Assembly (NCBI GenBank): GCA_964391365.1
Contig: CAYMKW010000003.1
Location: 1 to 64,000, forward strand
DNA: 64,000 nt
DNA from: SXMI01 sp964391365
GTDB lineage: Bacteria; Actinomycetota; Acidimicrobiia; Acidimicrobiales; Microtrichaceae
Reading direction: 5' to 3'
The translations under genes and the position numbers were made by a program. Below the pieces are notes generated by a model, which saw nothing but the letters and a program-made list of their open reading frames with translations, searched no databases and had not been told where the DNA came from. Of this stretch, positions 1 to 9,400 are shown one piece after another (positions within the stretch are counted from its first letter, which is position 1; the number at the start of each line of letters is the position of its first letter).

Positions 1-33
1 CCGGATCGGGCACCGCCCTTGTGCATCACATGC

Positions 34-53
34 AGATATGCGAATATGTCTAT
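34..53 (+). promoter_or_regulatory. AT-rich operator/promoter-like patch before the zinc regulator
   Basis: This short AT-rich stretch stands out in GC-rich DNA. It has an imperfect dyad of the form AGA-N-AT-N6-AT-N-TCT and sits immediately upstream of the preferred GTG start at 54. SmtB/ArsR repressors usually bind AT-rich imperfect dyads over their own promoter, so autoregulation is inferred. The dyad is weak and only 20 bp, so this is suggestive only. Confidence 0.35.
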
Positions 54-350
54 GTGACAGACGATCAGGCGGACCGGCGCGTTGCGGCGGCACACCTCCT
101 CCGGGCGCTCGGCAATCCCCACCGGGTGGGGATCGTCGAGACGCTCGCCAGCGGCCCCCGTTGCGTCCACGAACTCGTGGACGAACTCGGACTCGACCAG
201 CCGCTGGTGTCACAGCACCTCCGAGTCCTCCGTTCGGCGCACCTGCTCCGAACGGAACGGCGGGGCAAGGAGGTCGTCTACTCCCTCGCCGACGACCACG
301 TGGCCCACATCGTGGGCGACGCCATCACCCACGCACAGGAGCCCACATGA
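54..350 (+). CDS. ArsR/SmtB-family zinc-responsive repressor
   Basis: A 98-residue winged-helix repressor that probably releases its operator when Zn(II) binds. The recognition helix lies around residues 48-65 (LDQPLVSQHLRVLRS). The C-terminal helix has D80, H82, H93 and E96, exactly the DxH-x10-H-x2-E alpha-5 metal site of SmtB/CzrA-type zinc sensors. GTG at 54 is preferred because it gives a normal-length N-terminus and leaves the AT-rich patch upstream; in-frame GTG 21 and ATG 30 are alternatives. The stop overlaps the start of the His-rich gene (ATGA), so the two are translationally coupled. Sensing of Zn rather than Co or Cd is inferred from the motif. Confidence 0.88.
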   Translation: MTDDQADRRVAAAHLLRALGNPHRVGIVETLASGPRCVHELVDELGLDQPLVSQHLRVLRSAHLLRTERRGKEVVYSLADDHVAHIVGDAITHAQEPT

Positions 351-649
351 ACACCGACCACCTCACCCACGAGGGCCACGCCCACCTGCACGGCAACGAC
401 TGTGGCCACGTCGCCGTCCAACACGGTGACCACGTCGACTACCTCCACGACGGCCACGCCCACCGTCCCCACGACGGCCACTACGACGAGTGCGACCTCG
501 GTGACGTCCACGTCGTGGCCGAGAACCACGGCGGCCACGTCCACGGCGACGGCTGCGGTCACGAGGCCGTCCCCCACGGCGACCACGTCGACTACCTCCA
601 CGACGGCCACAGGCACGCCCCGCACGGCGATCACTACGACGAACACTGA
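347..649 (+). CDS. Small histidine-rich metal-binding protein, two internal repeats
   Basis: A 100-residue cytosolic protein with 26 His and 3 Cys and no membrane segment. It contains two copies of a unit built on CGHxAV, then HGDHVDYLHDGH, then PHxxHYDE; the second copy follows about 50 residues after the first. Similar His-rich proteins occur widely in actinobacteria and are sometimes labelled zinc transporter permease, but nothing here looks like a transporter. Its overlap with a zinc-type SmtB regulator suggests a Zn buffer, chaperone or store. The start ATG overlaps the regulator's stop by 4 nt. Function is inferred from composition and context. Confidence 0.85.
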   Translation: MNTDHLTHEGHAHLHGNDCGHVAVQHGDHVDYLHDGHAHRPHDGHYDECDLGDVHVVAENHGGHVHGDGCGHEAVPHGDHVDYLHDGHRHAPHGDHYDEH

Positions 650-751
650 TCCCGCTGCGCACCAGCACGGAGATCCGCGGCGCCATCGTCACGGGCCGCT
701 GCACCGCTGACGACTAGCGTCGACTGCGCCATCAACGAAGGGACTCCCCAC

Positions 752-1153
752 ATGCTGCTCGCCGCAGAGACCAACTACCCGCTGCTGCAGGTCTTCCTGT
801 CGATGCTCTACTTCTTCCTGTTCGTGATCTGGATCTGGATCGCGATCATGGTCGTGGTCGACATCTTCCGGAGCCGGGACCTGGGCGGGTTCGCCAAGGC
901 CCTCTGGTTCCTGTTCGTGATCATCGTCCCGTACCTGGGCGTGTTCATCTACCTGATCGCCCGCGGCGGGAAGATGCACGAGCGTCAGGCCGCCGACGCC
1001 GTCGCCCAGAAGGCTGCGTTCGACGACTACGTGCGTCAGACCGCAGGCTCCAGCGACGTTGCCAGCCAGCTCACGCAGCTCGCCGACCTGCGGGACAAGG
1101 GCGTGATCTCCGCCGAGGAGTTCGACGCCCAGAAGGCCAAGCTGCTCGCCTGA
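752..1153 (+). CDS. PLDc_N / SHOCT-domain membrane protein
   Basis: A 133-residue protein with two transmembrane helices (about residues 12-37 and 46-66), the arrangement of the phospholipase D nuclease N-terminal (PLDc_N) family. A charged linker follows, ending in a SHOCT motif at about 105-133 (LADLRDKGVISAEEFDAQKA). SHOCT motifs are short C-terminal helices common on membrane or DNA-binding proteins; their role is not settled. No catalytic HKD motif is present, so it is not a phospholipase. It stands alone between the zinc genes and a convergent NTF2-like gene. Confidence 0.85.
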   Translation: MLLAAETNYPLLQVFLSMLYFFLFVIWIWIAIMVVVDIFRSRDLGGFAKALWFLFVIIVPYLGVFIYLIARGGKMHERQAADAVAQKAAFDDYVRQTAGSSDVASQLTQLADLRDKGVISAEEFDAQKAKLLA

Positions 1154-1175
1154 GCACGTATCGGCGCCCCGGGCC

Positions 1176-1193
1176 CCCGCTCAGGCGAGCGGG
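1176..1193. terminator. Hairpin between convergent genes
   Basis: CCCGCT and AGCGGG form a 6-bp GC stem with a 6-nt loop, lying across the end of the NTF2-like gene and just past the SHOCT gene. There is no T-tract on either side. It could act as a short bidirectional terminator, but the stem is small. Confidence 0.3.
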
Positions 1194-1696
1194 TGGTCCG
1201 TGGCGTCGAAGACCCACTGCAGGTCGTCGGCGAACAGCCGCTCCTGCCACCACGCCGGGGACGCCGACAGCAGCGTCTGGTAGTCCCAGTAGTCCTTCCA
1301 GGACACGATCACGCCGCTGCGCACCCGCTGCACCGACACGAACGGCAGGGCGACCGACTCACCGGTGTGCCAGTGCCAGACCTCGGTGTGCTCGGTGACC
1401 ACGACCTCGCCGTCGGCGACGACGAGCGGCGTGCCGTGGTGGTCGTAGCCGCTGAGGCCGTCCAGGCCGAGCCGGAGTCGGGTGACGATGTCGTCGGGGC
1501 CCTGCGCCGCCGTCGAGGGACCGGTCGGCACGTCGAAGTAGATCGACTCAGGGCCGAAGAACGACGCCACGTCGGTCCAGTCCCGTCGGTAGAGCGCCTC
1601 CCAGAACGCCGCCGCCACCTCCACCGGTGACCAGCCTCCCCGGTCCGCTCCCAGAGATCCCACCGGGGCCCCGGGCACGTCCTCACCACCGGTCAC
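1181..1696 (-). CDS. NTF2/SnoaL-like fold protein
   Basis: A 171-residue protein with the alpha+beta cone (NTF2-like) pattern: an N-terminal helix (VAAAFWEALYRRDWTDVASFF), then beta strands including TEVWHWHTG and SVQRVRSGVIVSWKDYW. Such proteins include limonene-epoxide-hydrolase-like enzymes, polyketide cyclases and non-catalytic partners, so the substrate is unknown. The GTG start at 1696 overlaps the TGA of the amidohydrolase upstream (GTGA), so the pair form an operon. Confidence 0.8.
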   Translation of the reverse strand: MTGGEDVPGAPVGSLGADRGGWSPVEVAAAFWEALYRRDWTDVASFFGPESIYFDVPTGPSTAAQGPDDIVTRLRLGLDGLSGYDHHGTPLVVADGEVVVTEHTEVWHWHTGESVALPFVSVQRVRSGVIVSWKDYWDYQTLLSASPAWWQERLFADDLQWVFDATDHPLA

Positions 1697-3414
1697 CGGG
1701 CACCTCGCAGGAGCCGGCCGGGCTGTTCGCCGGTGAGCTCACCGTCCGCGACCGTCACCGTGCCCGACTTGACCGTCGCCACGTAGCCGTCGGCCCGTTG
1801 GATCAGCCGACCGGCACCACCGGGCAGGTCCTCGATCCGCTCGGGACGACGCAGCTGGAGCCGCTCGAGGTCGATCACGTTCAGGTCGCAGACCGCACCG
1901 GGGGCGATCCGACCCCGGTCCGACAGTCCGTACAGGTCGGCAGTCGCGCTCGTCATCCGCCGGACCGCGTCCTCGAGCGCCAACCGCCCGTGGTCGCGGT
2001 CCCGGACCCAGTGGGTCAACAGGAACGTCGGGGTGGACGCATCACAGGTCTGGTTGGCGTGCGCGCCGCCGTCCCCCAGGCCGAACACCGTCCACGGGTC
2101 GCACAGCATGTCGTGGGCCGCATCCAGGTTGCCGTCGCTGTAGTTCAGCACCGGCGCGTTCAACAGCTCCCGGCCGTCGTCGCCGAGCAACAGGTCGTAG
2201 AGGACCTCCCAGCGGTCCCGGCCTCGGGCGGCGGCGATCGAGTCCACCGACCGGTCGGCCCCCGGCTCGTACTGCGGGGGGTCACCGAGCAGGTAGGTGC
2301 GCGCCGGGTCCATGAAGCCGATCACGATCGGATCGTCGTCCAGGGCCGACGCCCCGGCCAGGACCCGGGTGCGGACCTCCGGGTCGCGCAGCCGTGCCGC
2401 CTGCTCCCGCCAGTCCAACAACCCCAGTCCGAGCTCGCCCCACCCCGCAGTGAACTGCAGGGCGTGGAAGGTCTGCAGGCCCAACAGGAGCGAGACGGTC
2501 CGGCCGTGCACCTGTGGTCGGACGTCCGCACCCGCCCGGTTGGCGGCGTCGACCAGGTCCAACAGGCGCCGCCACTGGGTGGGCTCGGCGTTGTTCTGGG
2601 TCAGCGCGAAGCTCACCGGCCGGCCGGTCGAACGGGACAGGCGGGCCATCCAGTCGACCTCCCGGTCGGGGGCGGCCAGGTCCTCGCCCAGCGCGCCGGC
2701 CGGCGCCAACTCGAACACCCCGGTCCCCAGGTCGCCGAGCACCCCACCGATCCCGAACAGCTCGGCCTCGGCAGCGAAGGTCCCGGGCACGGGCTCGCCG
2801 TCGATCGCCCGGTGCGCCAGCGTCCGGCTGGTCGACCAGCCGAGCGCACCGGCGAGCATCCCCTCACGGACCACCCGGGCCATGGCCTCGATGTCGGCCT
2901 CGGTGGCGGGTTCGTTTGCGGCGCCCCGCTCGCCCATGACGTGGGCCCGGACCGCGCCGTGGGGCACCTGGGCGCCGACGTCGAGCACCAGCGGCAGCCG
3001 GTCGAGCGTGTCGAGGTACTCGGGGAACGACTCCCACGACCAGCGGATCCCGGCCGACAGCGCCGCGCCCGGGATGTCCTCAACCCCCTCCATGAGCCCG
3101 ATCAGCCACTCGTGACGGTCCGGGGCGACCGGGGCGAACCCGACGCCGCAGTTGCCGAACACGACCGTCGTCACGCCGTGCCAGCAGGACGGCGTGAGCG
3201 CCGGATCCCAGGTGACCTGCCCGTCGTAGTGGGTGTGCACGTCGACGAAACCGGGAGTGACGAGCGCGCCGTCGGCGTCGATCTCCCGCCGGGCGGCGCC
3301 GAGCGACGGTGCCACCTCGGCCACGACCCCGCCCGTGACCCCCACGTCGACGTGACGGCCCGGAGCACCGGTGCCGTCCACCACGAACCCGTTCCGAACG
3401 ACCAGATCGAACAC
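1693..3414 (-). CDS. Amidohydrolase, N-acyl-D-amino-acid deacylase-like
   Basis: A 573-residue metal-dependent hydrolase. The N-terminal strand (FDLVVRNGFVVDGTG) is followed by the metal-binding GFVDVHTHYDGQ motif with HxH, then GNCGVGF, typical of the D-aminoacylase branch, and a late LGDGGAH motif with the conserved Asp region. The GTG at 3414 is chosen because it puts the usual short beta strand first and has GGGAGG about 9 nt upstream; in-frame codons further upstream run into the giant gene. The reaction is probably amide or cyclic-amide hydrolysis, with substrate unknown. Its last codons overlap the NTF2-like gene. Confidence 0.87.
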   Translation of the reverse strand: MFDLVVRNGFVVDGTGAPGRHVDVGVTGGVVAEVAPSLGAARREIDADGALVTPGFVDVHTHYDGQVTWDPALTPSCWHGVTTVVFGNCGVGFAPVAPDRHEWLIGLMEGVEDIPGAALSAGIRWSWESFPEYLDTLDRLPLVLDVGAQVPHGAVRAHVMGERGAANEPATEADIEAMARVVREGMLAGALGWSTSRTLAHRAIDGEPVPGTFAAEAELFGIGGVLGDLGTGVFELAPAGALGEDLAAPDREVDWMARLSRSTGRPVSFALTQNNAEPTQWRRLLDLVDAANRAGADVRPQVHGRTVSLLLGLQTFHALQFTAGWGELGLGLLDWREQAARLRDPEVRTRVLAGASALDDDPIVIGFMDPARTYLLGDPPQYEPGADRSVDSIAAARGRDRWEVLYDLLLGDDGRELLNAPVLNYSDGNLDAAHDMLCDPWTVFGLGDGGAHANQTCDASTPTFLLTHWVRDRDHGRLALEDAVRRMTSATADLYGLSDRGRIAPGAVCDLNVIDLERLQLRRPERIEDLPGGAGRLIQRADGYVATVKSGTVTVADGELTGEQPGRLLRGAR

Positions 3415-3458
3415 GTTCCCCTCGCCTCCCGGAACGCCCGCCCCCGGAGCGCCGACGG

Positions 3459-6400
3459 TCAGTCTGGCCCGGAACCGGGATCCGTGTCGCCTGCGGGCAG
3501 CGGTCGACGACGGCGCTCCATCTGGATCGCTGCGCCACCCAGGACGAGCAGCACCAACGCCACCAGACCGGTCCGCCAGGTGTCGGCTCCGGTGAACGAC
3601 AGGCTGCGTCCGGCTCCGCCACCGCTCACCGAAGCCGGGAACGAGTTGGTGAAGGCGACGGACGTCGCACCGCTGACCGTGAGCGCCCGCGGGGGCTTTC
3701 CACCGGTCACCTCCACGGTCGTGCTGCTGGCGCCGCCCGAGTCGAACTCGTCGACATCGCACAGGGCTCCGACGGGGATCGACAACGTCCGACCCGAGTC
3801 GGCCGCGAGACGGAACACGGCGGCGGATGCCGGCACGGACGCGGGGCGGGGCGAACCGTCGCTCGACGCCGCAAGGTCGACCGGGATCGATGCCCCGCCC
3901 GCCGGGGTGAACGTGCACGCCACCGAGAACCCGAAGGTCGATGCTGCGCCCACACCTTCCACCGCCTTCGACACCCGCAGATCGGCAACGTCGAACGAGT
4001 TCGTCGCCGTGAGCGTGACGGTCTGGTCGGAGGCCCCGATCGTGACGGCATCGGCCTCGCTGTCGAAGTCGACCGATGACGTGGTCGCCCCCGATGCGTC
4101 GGACTCCTCACCCCAGCATCGTGTCCCCAACGGCAGGCCCGTCTCGACGACGACCGTCGCGCCTGCGGCGAGTTGGACGGACTCGTCGACGAGCGTCTCG
4201 GTGCCCCCGGAGAGCAGGTCGCGCACGCAGGTGACGTCGACGGTGTACCGGGCTGCGCCCAACAGTGACCCGGCACCACCGGTCACCACCTTCGTGACCT
4301 GAACGGCGCCACCGGGGAACTCGTTGACGGCATCGACGTCGACAGCCGGTGCGTCTGCCGCCGGGACGGTCACCCTGGCGACCACCGCGGGCACCACTCC
4401 GGCCGCATCCCCGTCGAAGATCTCCGTCACCGTGCACTCGGCACCGACCGGGATCGGATTGACGTACCCGACGAGTGTCGTGGGCGTGAGCTCGGTCACC
4501 GGGTAGGTCGGGAGCGTGAACCCGCCGAGCGTGCACACCGTCTCGAAACGGAACGGACCCTGCGCGTACCCGGCGGCAGCACCGGTGAGGGTCTTCGTGA
4601 TCCGGATTCCGGAGTCGCCCTCGTCGATCAACGAGCCGCCCGACGGGTAGGTGTTGGTGGCGGTGACGGTCACGTCCGGAGCGGCGTCGGTGATCGTCAC
4701 CTTGTTGGTCTCGTCGGCAGTGATGACGACACTCGACGCGCCGACGGAGTCCGTCTCCTCCGCCCAGCACCGGGCCCCGATCGGCAGCGGCTCGCTCGAC
4801 GTCACCGTCTCACCGCCCCTGATCGTGACGGACTCGTCGAGGAAGACCTGGACGTTGTCCGGCGACGCCACACCGACGATGTCCCGCTCACAGCGGATCC
4901 GAATCGTGAAGCGTGCATCGGCCATGGGGCCGGCGGCCGACCCTGCGAGCACCTTCGAGATCGAGATGCTCCCGGCCGGGAACTCGTTCGTGGACGTCAC
5001 CTCGACCGGCCCCGGCGGGGTGTCGCCGGGAACGTAGGGCGGGATCACCTGGACGCCCGAGGGCTCGACCACCGAGCTCCCGGAGTCACCCGGGTCGGTC
5101 TCCGTCGTCGTGCACTCGTATCCGGTCGGCACCGGCGACACGGTCCCGACCAGGTCGACGGGCCCGAGCGTCACCGTCTCGGTGACCGGTGGCAGCACCC
5201 CGTTCGGGTCGACGCAGCTGACCTCGAAGACGAACGGGCCCTGCGACCACTTCGACGCCGGGCCGGTCAGCACCTTGGTGATCTGGACACCTCCGGTCGT
5301 GTAGACGTTCTGGGCGGCGAGTTGCGTGCCGCCCTCGGAGTCGGGTGCGATCCCGACCAGGGCGTCCACACCGTCGAACGATCCACCGTTGTTCGACGAC
5401 CAGTTGATCTCCACCGCACCCACGGTGTCGGTCTCGGTGGCACTGCAGATCGCACCCACCGGCAGCCCGGTGATGGTGGCGGAGTCGCCCTCGTTCAGAT
5501 CGATCTCACGCGGGTAGCTCGGCAGGATGTCGGCCAGTGTGGGGAACGCACACGTGACCTGGAAGTGGAACGGCGCTGGGAGCGGCACCGGCGGGACGTT
5601 GTCCCAGACCACCGCCTTCGACAGCGTGAGCGAACCGGTGTCGTAGGCATTGGTGATGCCCACGGTCTGCGGGCCGGACTCGCTGTCGATCGTGACCTCG
5701 ACGGCGTTCGCCTCACCGGTGTTCGGCGACTGTCCACCCTGGGCATTCGTCTCCCAGATGCGGCACGTCGCCCCCTGGGGGATCCTCGGGCTGGTGAACG
5801 CTCCGCCATCGACGAGGGTGAACGTGCCGGAGGCCACCTCGGTGTTCGAGCCGTCAACAGAGTCGATCGCACAGGAGTACGCCAGCTCGAACGGCGACAG
5901 CGGCACGTTCGGCGGCAGGCCGACGACGTCCTTCGCAACCCGGAAGGTCCCGAGCGGCATCGACACGCCGACCTTCAACGGCTCGGTCGCCGGGAGCACG
6001 GTCGTCGCACCGCTCGGCAGGACGAACGAGGGCCGGTAGGCGAACGAGTTCCATGCAACCGGCTCGTTACTGGTGCTCGTCAGTGACGCCGGCGCCTGCA
6101 TGCGCCAGGTGAGCGCGAACGACTCACCGGGGAGCAGGCGCTGCCCGTCAGGGAACGTCAGACGCGTCCGGAACCCGGTGTTCGACGAACCGAACCCGGC
6201 GCTGAACGACGAACCGGGACAGGTGTCGGATGGTGGCGGGCGCAGGTTCGCCGTGCAGAACGACGGACCGGGGAACGGGTTGTTCGTGTAGTCCGTCTGC
6301 ACCTGAGCGCCCGGGCTGATTGCCGCAACCGGGCCCAACATCGTCGGCCGGTTGTTCCACTGGGTGCCGCGCTGCTGGTTGGACAGCAGCACACCCGTGT

Positions 6401-9400
6401 CACCCTGGACGGGGAGGCCGTCGACCAGCACGACCTCGCTGGCAGGGTTGGTCCCGCTGTTCACACCACGGATCAGATAGTCGATCACCTGTCCCGGCAG
6501 CACGCGAGCGGTGCACGGGAACCGGGTGTAGACCGTCGAGCCGTTCGCGTACCTGGGACAGGAAGGATCACCGATCGGCACGGGCTGGCCTGCTGCGTTC
6601 AGGAACCCGAGGTCCGGGTCGGCCGAGATCCACTTCTCGGCGGTGAAGTCGTCACCGGCGAGCGTCACGATGTTCGCCGATGCCGTGCAGTAGAGCCCGC
6701 TGCCGTAGCTCGGGTCATCGGTGACGGACGTCGGCGTCGTGCAGGTCAGGCGCGGGTCGGCGCCGCTCGCCCCCGCCGTGTTGGTGACGGTCTGACCGGC
6801 GACCACCCCGGGCGAGAGCCGGACCGTGAACCCGAGGATGATCTTCGCTCCCGGCGGGAGGGCGAACCCGGGGAACGACCAGCCGAGCTTGCACACCCGG
6901 TTCGGATCGGTGCAGCCCGTCACCGGCGGCGGGCTCCCGCCCGGGATCGTCGTGAAGTCGACCGTCGTCGGGGCACCCACCCCCGACGGCAGCACGTACT
7001 GGACGGTGTACGACTGACCGGGCGGCGCGCCCGGCGTCACCGGGTCGAACGTGAGCCCGGCCGGCAGTGGATCGACCACCACCGGATCGACCACGGCGTC
7101 CGTTCCCGAGTTGGTGACGGTGATGCTGAGCGGTGCGGTGTCACCGGGCCCGATCCGACTGTTCGGCGTCTTGACGATCGACAGGCTCGGTGTGCCCTGC
7201 ACCACGTTCACCGTGGCGGCGACGTCCGGGATGGTGAACGTGGAACCGGGCGGCTGCAGTTCGGACTCACCGAACCCGCCGCTCAGGTCGCCGAGCACGT
7301 CGGGGACCGGCGTCGTCGGGGCGGACGCCAGGAACTGGCGGACCTCGGCGTCGAAACAGAACGTCGAGTTCGGGCACTTCCCGCCACCCGGGAAGTTGGG
7401 GCTCGGGAGGATCTCGTAGCCGCCGTTGGAGTTGGTGAAGGTGACACGAATGCCCTTCACGTCGGCAGCGGCGACGCCCGACGGCAACCCCGGCGAGGAG
7501 CTGCCCGTCGGTGAGCCGTTCGTGAACGTGCCCCCAGCGCAGTTCGCCACCGACGTGCAGACGTCGACCTGCACCCGGTTCGCGCCGTTGGGGAAGTTCA
7601 CGTGCAGGTTGCCCCTGAACACGACGGCGTCGAAGAACGCCGGGTCGGCGTCGGTGAAGCCCAGCCGCTTCAGGTAGAGCGAGCCGGTGTTCTGGATCGC
7701 GTGCCTGACCGTGATGACCTGCGGCGGCAGACCGGGCTGCGGCCGGACGACCGAACCCGGCACGATCAGCTTGTTGAGGCTGCCACCCGACCCCGGGGTG
7801 GTGGCCCGCACCTCGGAACCGTTGCAGAACGGCGAGGAGGTCGGTGAGTCCAATCCCACCGAGGCGCAGTTCAGGAACGACACCCCTTCGGCCTGGCCGT
7901 CACGGAGCAGCACCGAGTAGCCGGCCCTGAACGACTGGCCCGGCGACAGGTTCCCGGTCACCCGCACCCGGATTCCGGTGGCCCGGTTCAGCAACGCCGA
8001 GTCCGACGGGGAGTACGGCACGTACGCCGCGGCGAGCGGGTCGTAGACCTCGAGCACGCTCGCCGGTGACGCGGTGATCGCCCGCAGTCGCACCAGACGG
8101 ATCACACCGAACGGGTTCGATGCGGCGGTCGGATCGGGCGGATCGGCGAGCACCACGTCGGACACCGGGATGTTGCCGTTGTTCCTGAAGGCGAGCTCGA
8201 AGTCGAGTTCCTGGCCCGGCACGATCGTCGACACCCCGGTCGACGACTTCGTGCCGCCACCGACGCTCGGCCTGGGGTTCTGCACCGGCTGGGTGTCGCA
8301 CGCCTCAGCCGTCGACGAACCCGTCCCATCGGGTTGCGACGCGATGGACGTCTCGGCGCAGTTCAGGAGTCCGCTGGTCACGTCCTCGGTGGTGACACCG
8401 GTCGCCGTGCCGTGCAGCTCGAGTGAGCCCGCTGCCTTGGGAGCGATCGTCGGCGTCACCCCATCGGAGGCGAAGCCGACGAACGACACCGACACCGACG
8501 CCGGGAACACCCCCGGGGCGCAGCCCAGGCTGGTGATCGACTGCTTCGTCGGAGGCGCGGTCAGCGTGACCGGCGCCGGGTCCCCTCCGGACCGGCAGGT
8601 CACCGTCAGTACCGCCTCGTCGGCAGCCGACGGGAAGGTGACGCGCGCCGTCGTCACATCGAGCTTGTCGAAGTCGCTGATCGCACTCGGGCTGGGTTCG
8701 GTGATCGCCATCAACGGCACCGCGTAGGGCGAGTTGTTGGTGGTGGTGATCTTCATCGACACGCCCGAGTTCTGCCCGACCACCACGTTGCCGTCAGCGG
8801 TGTAGTCGCCGTTCGAGTCGGCGAAGATGTCCTTGGTCGCACCGACCGTGGCGTTACCCGGCTGGATCAGGTACGTCGCACAGGCGTCGGCTCCGACGGC
8901 CGCCTGGTCGTTCGCGTTCTCCACCGCGGGGGTCGCGCAGTTGCGCACCGACTCGGCCGTCGTCGGGTCCAGCGGCTGACCCGTGCTGCGGAGCGTGTCG
9001 CGGAGTACGACGTCGAACGCCACGCGTGCGTCGTCGATGTCGAACGGCAGGTCACCGCCGCCGCTGTTCGAGTAGCGGTAACGCACGCCGGTGGCATCGG
9101 CGAGCGCCACACCGGACGGCGCGGTCAGGGTCAGCGGGGTGGCGCCGGACTGCGGCGAGCCCGCCAACCAGTCGGTGGGACCGCACGGCGACCCCACCGG
9201 GAGCGGGCAGAGTTCGACCACGACCTGGTCGGCACCCGCCGGGAACCGGTCGAGCGTGCCGACCGAGGTCAGGTCGAAGCGGTCGAACGTCGCCGTCGAT
9301 GCATCGGCGATCGCGAGTTCCCGGACCTGTGATGACGAGGTGGACGCGTTGCGTGCCCCGACCGTGATGGAGCTCGTCGCGCCGGACTGGGCCAGGCCGG

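Noticed and set aside
1627..4302. 891-codon plus-strand open frame across the amidohydrolase and the end of the giant gene
   Set aside because: The minus-strand proteins have clear family motifs; this one is low-complexity Pro/Arg/Asp and shows no domain.
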